From positions 60,627 through 124,626 of the forward strand of contig JAFABI010000021.1 in the NCBI GenBank assembly GCA_023426125.1: a DNA stretch of 64,000 nucleotides. Direction: 5' to 3'. The DNA is from Bacillota bacterium. Lineage in GTDB: Bacteria > Bacillota > Clostridia > Acetivibrionales > DTU013. The notes under the pieces were generated by a model. The model was not told the origin of the DNA. It ran no database searches and worked only from the letters and a program-made list of their open reading frames with translations. Shown in pieces: positions 1 to 7,649 of this stretch (its first letter is position 1; the number at the start of each line of letters is the position of its first letter). The translations under genes and the position numbers were made by a program.

Positions 1-2
1 TG

Positions 3-65
3 TTTATCATTGCCGATGACGAAACAGGAAGCATCCTCTTTATGGGCAAGGTGTTATCGATATGA
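3..65 (+). CDS. Serpin (serine protease inhibitor), C-terminal end only
   Basis: The first bases encode about 20 residues ending FIIADDETGSILFMGKVLSI and a TGA stop. The pattern F-x-I-x-D-x-x-TGSILFMGKV is the conserved last beta strands of the serpin fold, just C-terminal of the reactive-centre loop. Serpins trap serine or cysteine proteases covalently; some clostridial ones are secreted or cellulosome-attached. The gene starts before the window, so reactive-site residue, signal peptide and any dockerin cannot be seen. A hairpin with a T-run follows about 90 bp downstream. Confidence 0.75.
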   Translation, partial: FIIADDETGSILFMGKVLSI

Positions 66-149
66 AAACGATGCCTATACGTTAATGGGTTCACTGCTTT
101 GAAGAGGTATATGGCTGAAGGGTGGCCACTTTATCGGCGTGCGCATCAA

Positions 150-178
150 AAAAATCGCAGTCGGTACGACTGCTTTTG
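150..178. terminator. Bidirectional intrinsic terminator
   Basis: A 7-bp perfect stem GCAGTCG/CGACTGC with a GTA loop (157-173) is followed by TTTT on the plus strand and preceded by seven A's, which read as a T-run on the minus strand. It can end both the serpin transcript and the convergent bce-type operon. Confidence 0.6.
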
Positions 179-317
179 AAATCGGATATGCCGATGCGAC
201 AACACCATGGCGAAAGCCGGATAGCGAGGCTCCGGAAGATAAGCGGAGGACCTGCATTTTATTGCTGGTTGCTGTTTTTGTATATCAAGGGGGACAAGAA
301 AACCTGCAAAAATCAAT

Positions 318-349
318 ACCACCCGGTGGAAGCCCAACGGGTGGTTTTT
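318..349 (+). terminator. Hairpin terminator in the gap between serpin and permease
   Basis: ACCACCCG (318-325) pairs with CGGGTGGT (338-345), followed by five T's. The rest of the 66-454 gap contains no frame with a convincing start and no recognisable protein. Confidence 0.5.
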
Positions 350-454
350 CGGCGTTTGACCCTATCATGAATCCGTTTCAGGGGTTGAAAGCCGGCTGGC
401 GGCCTGTCCGATGAACCATGCGGGGAGCCGGGGCAAACAAACCTACCCCGGGTA

Positions 455-2344
455 TCAATGGCTGTATACCATCTTCATGAACTTCCTTGTAGTAGCACCA
501 TAAAAGACTCCGTAAACCAATGCATAGATGGCGATTGCGGCCAGGGTCGGAACCAGCAGGTTGTACTTCAGCAGGCCGCTCAGCGCGTTAATGGCAAAGA
601 GGCTGTGGATGATACCCACGGCCAGCGGCAGTATCAATGAAAGTCCGACCTGCAGTGAAACAGCGCTTCTTACTTCCTTCCTTGACATGCCGATTTTTCT
701 GAGGATATCGTATTTGCCCTTGTCGGCCAGAGCCTCGCTGAGTATCTTGAAGTACATGATGCTGCCGGTAGCCAGGATAAAGACAATGGACATAAAGGAA
801 CCGAGGAAATAGAAGAGGCCGATAAACGACAGCGAGCTCAGATAACTCAGGGCATAAACGAAAAGTCCCGCCTCCTCCGGTACAATTCCCCATAATTTTT
901 CCGCCAGCTCCAGCGAATTTTTTGCGTCGGATACGATAAAACCATGAAAGCCCTTTGTATTCTGCCCTTTTGCCAGCTTTTCATATTCGTCGTCGGGGAC
1001 GATGAGGCAGCTTGAGGACTGCAGCGCGCCTTTTCCAAACAGCGGCGTCTTTACTTCCTGCATAATTACATATTTCTCAGTCCCCATCAGCAAATCCTTT
1101 CCTTCATAGCTGAAAATGCTTCCCATAAGGGCCGGAGGTAACACCAGCAGCGCCTGTTTGCCGCTGATTGCCTTATGAGGCCAGGTTTCTCCGGGATATT
1201 GCTTTTCTATTTCCGCCGTAACGCCAAGGAAGTCCGAATATTTCATCACCGGATAGCTGCTGGAGTCGGAATACCTGCCGTTCTCAATATGCACCTCTGC
1301 GATTGCGTACTCAAGACGGATGTCTGCCAGAAGCTTGTGTTCCGATGAATTAATGGCTTCTACTACCTTGTCGTGGGTGCTTTTGTCATCAAGGGCATAG
1401 GAAAAGGAATAAGGGAATTCTACATGATGTGTCTCATTAACATAGTATTTAAGGGACAGGGAGGTTCCAAAGGCGGTGACGGTAGTGGCTGTCATGACGG
1501 CAAGCATGGCCAGGCTGCGGTAATTGCCCCTGATCCTGAAGGAAATGTTGCTTATGCTCACCAGTCGCACCCCCTTATACAGGATGGCTTTCCGATCGGT
1601 CAGGAATTTGGTGACGGCAGGCAGAAGCGCGCCGAAAAGCCAGAAGGTGCCCGCTGCCACCAAAGCTGCCACCAGCAGGCCAAAGGTGATATCCTTACTG
1701 AAATAATAACCGGCGGCGATGAGAAGGATGGAAAGCACAGCGCGTACAGCTTTGAATTTCGGCTCTTTTTCTTCCTTCTGGGAATCCCTGATAAGGTCGA
1801 TCAGCTTGCTTCGGGCTACAACCACAAAATTGTGGACCGAAAGAGCGAGAAATATGACGCCGAAGATCAACAAAAGCTCTTTTATGCCCTGAACGGGTAT
1901 GGAAAACCCAACGGTAACCTCCAGAAGGGCAACTTTTGCCAAAGCCATAAGGAACAGGCGGGAGAAAAGAATGCCTGCGGCAAGGCCTGCGATAATTGTT
2001 GAAATCCCTGTGAAAAGGCACTCAATGGCAAATATGCGGCCGATTTTGCGGGTACTGACACCCATGAGAGAATAAACGGCGATTTCCTTTTTCCGCTGTT
2101 TCAGGAAAAAGGAACTGGAATACCAGATAAAAAAGAACAGGAAGATGACCGTTATGAAGGAGGTAACGGAGGAGGCGATTCTGGCATCCGCCATAACATC
2201 CTTGGCTTTCAGGAATTCCGGGGCGTATTTCAGGACCGTAAAATCATAATAGACGGCCACGGCGAAAATCATCACCGCCAGATAGAAGCCGTATGTTTTC
2301 AGGTTGGTCCTGAACATTTTCAGCGCGATGTTAAAGGAATTCAT
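455..2344 (-). CDS. BceB-type FtsX-family ABC transporter permease
   Basis: Membrane subunit of a peptide-antibiotic sensing and detoxification transporter. The 629-residue length, an N-terminal helix followed by an FtsX core, a large hydrophilic extracytoplasmic segment in the middle and C-terminal helices match the BceB/YxdM class. The start at 2344 (MNSFNIALKMF) is chosen because GGGAGGTG lies at proper distance; a longer frame to 2431 would run far into the ATPase gene. It overlaps the ATPase stop by 14 bp, indicating translational coupling. In this family the permease itself senses the peptide and signals to the BceS-like kinase. The substrate is unknown. Confidence 0.9.
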   Translation of the reverse strand: MNSFNIALKMFRTNLKTYGFYLAVMIFAVAVYYDFTVLKYAPEFLKAKDVMADARIASSVTSFITVIFLFFFIWYSSSFFLKQRKKEIAVYSLMGVSTRKIGRIFAIECLFTGISTIIAGLAAGILFSRLFLMALAKVALLEVTVGFSIPVQGIKELLLIFGVIFLALSVHNFVVVARSKLIDLIRDSQKEEKEPKFKAVRAVLSILLIAAGYYFSKDITFGLLVAALVAAGTFWLFGALLPAVTKFLTDRKAILYKGVRLVSISNISFRIRGNYRSLAMLAVMTATTVTAFGTSLSLKYYVNETHHVEFPYSFSYALDDKSTHDKVVEAINSSEHKLLADIRLEYAIAEVHIENGRYSDSSSYPVMKYSDFLGVTAEIEKQYPGETWPHKAISGKQALLVLPPALMGSIFSYEGKDLLMGTEKYVIMQEVKTPLFGKGALQSSSCLIVPDDEYEKLAKGQNTKGFHGFIVSDAKNSLELAEKLWGIVPEEAGLFVYALSYLSSLSFIGLFYFLGSFMSIVFILATGSIMYFKILSEALADKGKYDILRKIGMSRKEVRSAVSLQVGLSLILPLAVGIIHSLFAINALSGLLKYNLLVPTLAAIAIYALVYGVFYGATTRKFMKMVYSH

Positions 2345-3098
2345 TTGTAGAAACACCTCCCATGGCCCCCAGCATATCAAGGATCTTGTGAAAGAGATCC
2401 TTCCTGTCGCCGGTTCTGTCCAGCCTGGCATGGATAGCCCCGTCTTTCAGGAACATGATCCTTCCGCAGTAGCTGGCTGCGAAAGAGTCGTGCGTGACCA
2501 TGATGATGGTGGTGCTATACCGGTTGTTGAGCTTTTTGAAGCATTCCAGGAGCTCGGCGGAGGATTTTGAATCCAGGGCGCCGGTGGGCTCGTCGGCAAA
2601 TATGACCGAAGGGTTCATGATAAGAGCCCTTGCTGCCGCCGCCCTTTGCTTCTGACCGCCCGAAAGCTGCCAGGGGTATTTTGACAGTTGCTGCTCTATA
2701 CCGAAAAAGCCGGCCAGCTCGTTCACCTTGTTCAGGATATCCTTGTGATGCGACTTGTTCAATGCCAGCGGCAATGCGATATTGTCCATTACGGTCATGT
2801 TGTCCAGCAGGTTGAAATCCTGGAATACAAAACCGATCTTGTCCCTGCGGAATTTTGCCAATTCTTCGCTTTTCTGGCCGGACAGGTCCATTCCTTCAAA
2901 AAATACCTTTCCCGCCGTAGGGATGTCAATTGTCGACAGGATGTTAAGCAGCGTTGTCTTACCGGAGCCTGACGGCCCCATTACTGCCAGAAATTCACCT
3001 TTTTCCACTTCCAGGTCAATGCCGCTCAGCGCAAGGAATTTAAGCCCCTTCGAACCATATTCCTTTTTCAGGCCTTGTGTTTTTATGATTGTGCTCAT
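2331..3098 (-). CDS. BceA-type ABC transporter ATP-binding protein
   Basis: Nucleotide-binding subunit of 255 residues partnering the adjacent permease. Visible motifs: Walker A GPSGSGKTT (41-49), Q-loop region FVFQDFNLLDN (about 90-100), ABC signature LSGGQKQR (about 145-152), Walker B VIFADEPTGALD (from about 165) and the switch histidine in VTHD. This is the MacB/LolD/BceA subclass of ATPase found with FtsX permeases. A good SD (TTGGAGG) precedes ATG. In Bce systems its transcription is raised by the cognate response regulator. Confidence 0.93.
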   Translation of the reverse strand: MSTIIKTQGLKKEYGSKGLKFLALSGIDLEVEKGEFLAVMGPSGSGKTTLLNILSTIDIPTAGKVFFEGMDLSGQKSEELAKFRRDKIGFVFQDFNLLDNMTVMDNIALPLALNKSHHKDILNKVNELAGFFGIEQQLSKYPWQLSGGQKQRAAAARALIMNPSVIFADEPTGALDSKSSAELLECFKKLNNRYSTTIIMVTHDSFAASYCGRIMFLKDGAIHARLDRTGDRKDLFHKILDMLGAMGGVSTNEFL

Positions 3099-3151
3099 GC
3101 TTTACCTCCAATTTTTCAAAGCGGGTTCGCTTCTGTAGTCGATTCTACCCC

Positions 3152-3198
3152 TTTGAAAAGGATGAATCCAGTAGATGAAGGTTATATTTGAAAAGGAT
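3152..3198. repeat. Two 12-bp direct repeats upstream of the bceA-like gene
   Basis: TTTGAAAAGGAT occurs at 3152-3163 and 3187-3198, 35 bp start to start, in the 103-bp gap between kinase and ATPase. The position suits an operator or promoter element for the transporter genes. This is positional inference only. Confidence 0.35.
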
Positions 3199-3201
3199 TT
3201 G

Positions 3202-4230
3202 TTATATTTTTGTCACATTGAGATAATCACTGAGCTTGTAAAAGGTAAGTACAAATTCCGTGAATCCGCCTTCCTCCGAGGAAACCCCAAGGTCTATGCC
3301 CAGGCGGCCTGCGATTTTCTTTGCATAATAAAGGCCCATTCCGGTGGATTTTGAAGTTTTTCTGCCATTTTCTCCTGTAAAGCCCTTGTCGAAGATACGG
3401 CCGATATCTGTTGCAGGTATGCCGATACCGTTATCCCTTACATGCAGCCTGACTGTTTTTTCATCTTCCTCTCCATGAATTTCAACCTTGCCGTCCTTCC
3501 TGGAATATTTGCCTGCATTGTTCAATAATTGCTCCAGAATATAAACGACCCACTTTTCGTCGCACAGGACGTCAAAATCCAGATTTCCGGTGATTACTTC
3601 CATGTTTTTTGACATGAGAAAGTGTGAATTGATTTTCAAGGCTTCCCTGACTGCCTTTTGAAGCTTGAATTCACTGATCATGAGGCTCTCCTGGTATTGA
3701 TACACCTTTCCGGCATAAAGTACCTGGTTTGCAAGGAATTTTATCCGTTCGATTTCAAGCTTGAATTTCCTGGAGCTTTCATAAATGGTCATTTCAGTGT
3801 TTTCAAGAATAAGCTCCAAAACGGAAATAGGTATTTTTATTTCATGAACCCACTTGAGGATGTAATTGTTCAGCTCATCCATGCTGTTTTTATATGAACT
3901 GACCAGTTCGGTGTTTTCAGCGTTTTTATGCTGAACCGCATCTCTCAGCAGTCTGGAATAAAAGCTTTCGTCATCCGGCAGCAGGTAATCGAAATTCTTT
4001 TTTTCCTTTAAGGCTTTGAACATTTTACTGTATCTATTTCGCATACGGATAAAGCCATGGAGGAAAAACACAAGGAAAATTGCCAAAAAAAGAATATCGA
4101 GGTATAGGATATCAGCCAGGCTTTTATCCAGCGATATGCTGGAAAGCAGTACCGCGTTTGCAAGAAGGATCAGAGAAAGCTGGCACAGGATGGATGCGGA
4201 TGTACTCCGGATATAATTGAGCAGATTCAT
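3202..4230 (-). CDS. BceS-type intramembrane-sensing histidine kinase
   Basis: A 342-residue kinase with two transmembrane helices near residues 12-32 and 40-60 and only a few residues between them, so it has no extracellular sensor domain. The H-box WVHEIKIPI puts the phospho-accepting histidine near residue 129. An N-box (EQLLNNAGKYS), G1 (DNGIGIP), F-box and G2 (STGMGLYYAKK) complete the ATPase domain. Kinases of this class get their signal from the flux of the adjacent BceAB-like transporter. It lies between the regulator and transporter genes on the same strand. Confidence 0.9.
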   Translation of the reverse strand: MNLLNYIRSTSASILCQLSLILLANAVLLSSISLDKSLADILYLDILFLAIFLVFFLHGFIRMRNRYSKMFKALKEKKNFDYLLPDDESFYSRLLRDAVQHKNAENTELVSSYKNSMDELNNYILKWVHEIKIPISVLELILENTEMTIYESSRKFKLEIERIKFLANQVLYAGKVYQYQESLMISEFKLQKAVREALKINSHFLMSKNMEVITGNLDFDVLCDEKWVVYILEQLLNNAGKYSRKDGKVEIHGEEDEKTVRLHVRDNGIGIPATDIGRIFDKGFTGENGRKTSKSTGMGLYYAKKIAGRLGIDLGVSSEEGGFTEFVLTFYKLSDYLNVTKI

Positions 4231-4281
4231 TTACCTACCTACCTTTCGCTGTGTTGAACTAAGTTTTTGTGTCATTCTTAA

Positions 4282-4328
4282 GCGGCAGTAAAGAATCTGA
4301 GCGAAGCTATAAGATCCTCTACTGCCGC
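4282..4328 (-). repeat. Palindromic intergenic element between regulator and kinase genes
   Basis: Arms 4282-4298 and 4312-4328 pair over 17 bp. The two apparent mismatches become G-U pairs only in minus-strand RNA, the direction of transcription here. Flanking TCATTCTTAAG and inner AAGAATCTGAGCGAAGC resemble the dispersed palindromes at 11.7 and 16.4 kb. No T-run follows, so it may be an RNA-processing or stability element rather than a terminator. Confidence 0.55.
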
Positions 4329-4388
4329 ACAGGACGACAGTTGCATGCGATGCCCATACTGCCCGCCAAATATTTTTACGTTGCTCCC

Positions 4389-5063
4389 TCAGGCAATTAA
4401 ATATCCCTGGCCCTTCCTGGTGGCAATAAAATCCGGCTGCCCGATGTCCGACAGCTTTCCCCGGAGCCTGTTGATGTTTGCGGTGAGCGTATTGTCGTTT
4501 ACATATTCATCGTTGTCCCAGAGCAGCTGCATGATGGTCTCGCGGGATACCACCCTTCCCTTGTTGTTCATCAGCAGAACCAATATTTTCAATTCATTCC
4601 TGGTAAGTTCGGCTTTTTTATCCTCAAAGGCTACCGTGCCTTCCGCCGTATGGAGCATAACCCCTTTATACTCCATATATTCAAGGTTTGAAGATGTATA
4701 ATCATATGTCCTGCGCAGGATGGCCTGCAGTTTTGCAATGAGCACCTGGATTGAGAAAGGCTTGGTAATATAGTCGTCGGCGCCTGTGTTCACTGCCATG
4801 ACAATATCCATATTGGTATCCCGGGATGAGAGGAAAACCACAGGCACTCTGGAAAGCTCCCGGATTTTGCCGCACCAGTGGAAGCCGTCATAGCAGGGCA
4901 AATTGACGTCCATAATGACAAGCTGCGGCATTATCCTGCTAAAGTCTTCGGTTATATTTTCAAAATTCTTCGCAGAAACCGCATTAAAGCCCCACTTTCT
5001 CAGCCCTTCGCTTATTTGGGCGCAGAGTGCTTCATCGTCTTCTACCAGCATGATAGTGTACAT
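4389..5063 (-). CDS. OmpR-family response regulator (BceR-like)
   Basis: A 224-residue DNA-binding regulator. The receiver domain shows the acidic pair in VEDDEA, phospho-acceptor Asp52 in VIMDVNLP and the conserved lysine in YITKPF near residue 100. The C-terminal half is a winged helix with the recognition region NDNTLTANINRLRGKL. It is first in a four-gene order regulator, kinase, ATPase, permease, all on the minus strand, so it should be phosphorylated by the adjacent kinase and activate the transporter genes. SD GGGGGA lies 6 nt before ATG. Confidence 0.92.
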   Translation of the reverse strand: MYTIMLVEDDEALCAQISEGLRKWGFNAVSAKNFENITEDFSRIMPQLVIMDVNLPCYDGFHWCGKIRELSRVPVVFLSSRDTNMDIVMAVNTGADDYITKPFSIQVLIAKLQAILRRTYDYTSSNLEYMEYKGVMLHTAEGTVAFEDKKAELTRNELKILVLLMNNKGRVVSRETIMQLLWDNDEYVNDNTLTANINRLRGKLSDIGQPDFIATRKGQGYLIA

Positions 5064-5126
5064 TATACATCCCCCTGACTGCCCCGATATAATCCAATCA
5101 TACCGTATTATACTTTATTCGATATT

Positions 5127-5155
5127 ATTATAGCCGTAATAAGCAGTCTTTACAA
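5127..5155 (-). promoter_or_regulatory. Predicted sigma-A promoter of the bce-type operon
   Basis: On the minus strand a TTGTAA -35 (5150-5155) and a TATAAT -10 (5127-5132) are separated by exactly 17 bp, about 65 bp upstream of the response-regulator start. Both hexamers are close to consensus. Confidence 0.65.
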
Positions 5156-5241
5156 GTTAGCTGCACCGGCAGGCAAGAGCAGCTCCCGTTTCCTTCGCTT
5201 TGTTTGCCGCAGATGGAAGAATCAGCATTCTCCGAGGCATT

Positions 5242-5281
5242 AAGAAAGGGCACCTTCGCTTTCACGAAAATGCCCTTTCTT
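5242..5281 (-). terminator. Terminator after the collagen-like gene
   Basis: An 11-bp inverted repeat AAGAAAGGGCA/TGCCCTTTCTT (5242-5252 and 5271-5281) lies 15 bp past the stop codon. The stem is GC-rich at its top with a T-rich 3' arm. It may act in both directions. Confidence 0.6.
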
Positions 5282-5295
5282 TGCGATTCTTGCGG

Positions 5296-7263
5296 TTAGC
5301 TGATTGCAAGCCCTGCGCTGGCAAATCCAGTTATGACGGTTGCAATGTCAATGCCTGCGGTAACACTGGCCGAGAAAACCATCAACAGGCGTGTTTGAGC
5401 AGTTACGGGAATTGAAAGTCCTGTTGTGATTCCGTTTGCAGTAGTACCTATTGCCACTAATCCTGTTAGAGGAGGAGCAAGGGTCGCAAGTGCACCTGCA
5501 ACAGGTGCAAAACTATCATCGGGTGTGGGGGAACTATACAACTGTGCCGTAATGGTAACTGTGCTTCCCACAAGCGTTAAAGCTGCTCCAATGCTAAAGT
5601 ATGCGGCTATGGAGGTTATCGTCCCATCTCTTGGCATTGAAAAAGCAACGTTGCTGATGCCGGTTGTATCAATTAATCCTCCTACGATTACAGCCGCTTC
5701 GTTAGAACCGAAACCAATCAAAGCCGGGGTTCCCACTAATCCGCCCAGAACAGTTGTGAGTGTCGCAAGTGGCCCTGAAGCGAAAGGTATAATTGCACCA
5801 TCGCCAGCAGGTCCGGTAGGCCCGGTAGGTCCAGTCGCGCCAGCAGGCCCGGTAGGTCCGGTCGCGCCAGCGGCACCCGTAGCGCCAGTAGCACCAGCGA
5901 GTCCAGTCGCGCCAGCAGGCCCAGTAGGTCCGGTCGCGCCAGCAGCACCGGTAGCGCCAGTAGCGCCGGCAGGCCCAGTAGGTCCGGTCACACCAGCAGC
6001 ACCGGTAGCGCCAGTAGCACCGGCAAGTCCAGTAGCGCCGGCAGGCCCGGTAGGTCCAGTCACGCCAGCAGCACCGGTAGCGCCAGTAGCACCGGCAAGT
6101 CCGGTAGCGCCAGCAGCACCAGTAGCACCAGTAGCGCCAGCGGCACCAGTAGCGCCAGCAGGTCCGGCAGGTCCAGTAGTGCCAGCAGGCCCGGCAGGCC
6201 CAGTAGCGCCGGCAGGTCCAGTAGTGCCAGCAGGTCCAGCAGGTCCAGTAGTGCCAGCAGGTCCAGCGGGTCCAGTAGTGCCGGCAGGTCCAGCAGGTCC
6301 AGTAGCGCCGGCAGGTCCGGCAGGTCCAGTAGCGCCAGTGGTGCCAGCAGGCCCGGCAGGTCCAGTAGTGCCAGCAGGTCCGGCAGGTCCAGTAGTGCCA
6401 GCAGGTCCGGCAGGTCCAGTAGGTCCAGTAGTGCCAGCAGGCCCGGCAGGCCCAGTAGCGCCGGCAGGTCCAGCGGGTCCAGTAGCGCCAGTGGTGCCAG
6501 CAGGCCCGGCAGGTCCAGTAGTGCCAGCAGGCCCAGCGGGTCCAGTAGTGCCAGCAGGCCCAGCGGGTCCAGTAGTGCCAGCAGGCCCGGCAGGTCCAGC
6601 AGGTCCAGTAGTGCCAGCAGGCCCGGCAGGTCCAGTAGTGCCAGCAGGCCCAGCGGGTCCAGTAGTGCCAGCAGGCCCGGCAGGTCCAGCAGGTCCAGCA
6701 GGTCCGGTAGCACCAGTAGCGCCAGGGGCACCAGGAAGTCCGGCAGGTCCAGTGGGTCCGGCAGGCCCGGTCGCACCGGTAGCGCCACCGTTTTCTACGG
6801 CAACTAATGAAACATCATCAACAACAATATCTGCAGTACCTTCTTGTGCTACTTTGGCAATCAATACGTCGGCAAAGACTGCTCCGGGTGGCGCAATATC
6901 AGTGATTTCATATATTTCCAGCCAGTTGTTTTCAGTCACATCAGGAAGTGCGCCTGGTGCGATAGCTTTTGTAAGACCGGCATCAAGATAGTTGAAATTG
7001 CTGTCATGAAATTCGACAGAAATCAATATCTGTGCATTAGGAGCTGCTCCTACTTTGGCAAGAGATACAAAAAATTCGTATCGCTGTTCCGGCAGGATAG
7101 GAAGAAATTGTACAATGTAGGCAGGGGGCAGCCCACCTTCCAATTGAGCTGCAAAAAAGCCTGAATGCCTGTATTGACTGGTTATGACCGCATTTTGTTC
7201 GAGCCAGGGAGGAAAAGTCCCTGTTTCAAAACCGCCATTTGTTATTAACTCCAGAAATGACAT
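5296..7263 (-). CDS. Collagen-like spore-surface (exosporium) protein, BclB-type C-terminus
   Basis: A 655-residue three-part protein. Residues 1-160 form a beta-rich jelly-roll-like domain (LITNGGFETGTFPPW start, VVDDVSL end), similar to N-terminal domains found ahead of tandem repeats in Firmicute spore proteins. About 109 Gly-X-Y triplets, mostly GPA, GTT and GAT, fill residues 160-486. The last 169 residues (GDGAIIPFASG start, IPVTAQTRLLMVFSA near the end) match the BclB exosporium C-terminal domain as remembered. Such proteins trimerise into spore-surface filaments. There is no signal peptide, as expected for mother-cell deposition. SD AAGGAGGT precedes ATG. Confidence 0.88.
   Translation of the reverse strand: MSFLELITNGGFETGTFPPWLEQNAVITSQYRHSGFFAAQLEGGLPPAYIVQFLPILPEQRYEFFVSLAKVGAAPNAQILISVEFHDSNFNYLDAGLTKAIAPGALPDVTENNWLEIYEITDIAPPGAVFADVLIAKVAQEGTADIVVDDVSLVAVENGGATGATGPAGPTGPAGLPGAPGATGATGPAGPAGPAGPAGTTGPAGPAGTTGPAGPAGTTGPAGPAGPAGTTGPAGPAGTTGPAGPAGTTGPAGPAGTTGATGPAGPAGATGPAGPAGTTGPTGPAGPAGTTGPAGPAGTTGPAGPAGTTGATGPAGPAGATGPAGPAGTTGPAGPAGTTGPAGPAGTTGPAGATGPAGPAGTTGPAGPAGATGAAGATGATGAAGATGLAGATGATGAAGVTGPTGPAGATGLAGATGATGAAGVTGPTGPAGATGATGAAGATGPTGPAGATGLAGATGATGAAGATGPTGPAGATGPTGPTGPAGDGAIIPFASGPLATLTTVLGGLVGTPALIGFGSNEAAVIVGGLIDTTGISNVAFSMPRDGTITSIAAYFSIGAALTLVGSTVTITAQLYSSPTPDDSFAPVAGALATLAPPLTGLVAIGTTANGITTGLSIPVTAQTRLLMVFSASVTAGIDIATVITGFASAGLAIS
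5805..6786 (-). repeat. Collagen-coding tandem repeat tract
   Basis: Nearly 1 kb of degenerate 9-bp periodicity encodes Gly-X-Y triplets. Longer units (GPAGPAGTT; GATGAAGAT-GLAGAT) are themselves repeated, so the tract is prone to length change by slippage or recombination and may be misassembled in short-read data. Confidence 0.9.
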
Positions 7264-7297
7264 TTTATACCTCCTTATCTACTATCAATAGATCTAT

Positions 7298-7320
7298 ACA
7301 CAACGCGAGTGCGTTTGTGT
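7298..7320. promoter_or_regulatory. Imperfect palindrome upstream of the collagen-like gene
   Basis: ACACAACGC (7298-7306) and GCGTTTGTGT (7311-7320) form an inverted repeat with one bulged base, 35 bp upstream of the start codon on the minus strand. It could be a 5'-UTR hairpin or an operator. No confident sporulation-sigma promoter was identified; a TATA-like stretch overlaps the palindrome's downstream edge. Confidence 0.35.
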
Positions 7321-7567
7321 CTTGATAAATTTGCCGTCGAAATTTAAGCTGGTTATCCACGTTATGAATTTATGAGTAAAATCTAATTATTACCTCCATC
7401 ACACAGTTGAAATGTAAACCGGTCTAGGATAGTATATGACAGAAATTCTCAGAATGTTACTTATGTTAACCTGTGTTTCCTGCGAAAACGAAAAATACTT
7501 CAGCAAAAGGGCATTGATGCGCCTGAATTTGATATAGGCCTTGAAAAGACAAGCTTTTTAGTATAAA

Positions 7568-7599
7568 TTAAAGTATGTACAGGTTAAAGTATATACGGG
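7568..7599. repeat. Tandem 16-bp direct repeat upstream of the TagO-like gene
   Basis: TTAAAGTATGTACAGG and TTAAAGTATATACGGG lie back to back (14 of 16 identical), ending 50 bp before the downstream start codon. The rest of the 7264-7649 gap shows no complete gene. Confidence 0.55.
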
Positions 7600-7649
7600 A
7601 TTGGTTTGAAAAAAATAGTAACTACGCAGGATAAAAAGGGAGTTTTGAA

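Noticed and set aside
1373..2002. 209-codon plus-strand frame inside the FtsX-type permease gene
   Set aside because: Shadow of the permease coding sequence; composition is unnatural and no family motif is visible.
6060..6788. Leu/Pro-rich minus-strand frame inside the collagen tract
   Set aside because: Out-of-frame translation of the same 9-bp repeat; no start site and no independent domain.
5426..6991. Long plus-strand frame of 521 codons opposite the collagen gene
   Set aside because: It is the antisense of the Gly-X-Y repeat tract, giving a Pro/Ala/Val-rich artefact with no own RBS. The minus-strand frame has domains, an SD and a terminator.
7480..7566. Short frame reading ILQQKGIDAPEFDIGLEK, similar in style to the start of a PrmC/HemK methyltransferase
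   Set aside because: Only about 25 codons, no start or RBS, and the resemblance is too short to call a gene remnant.
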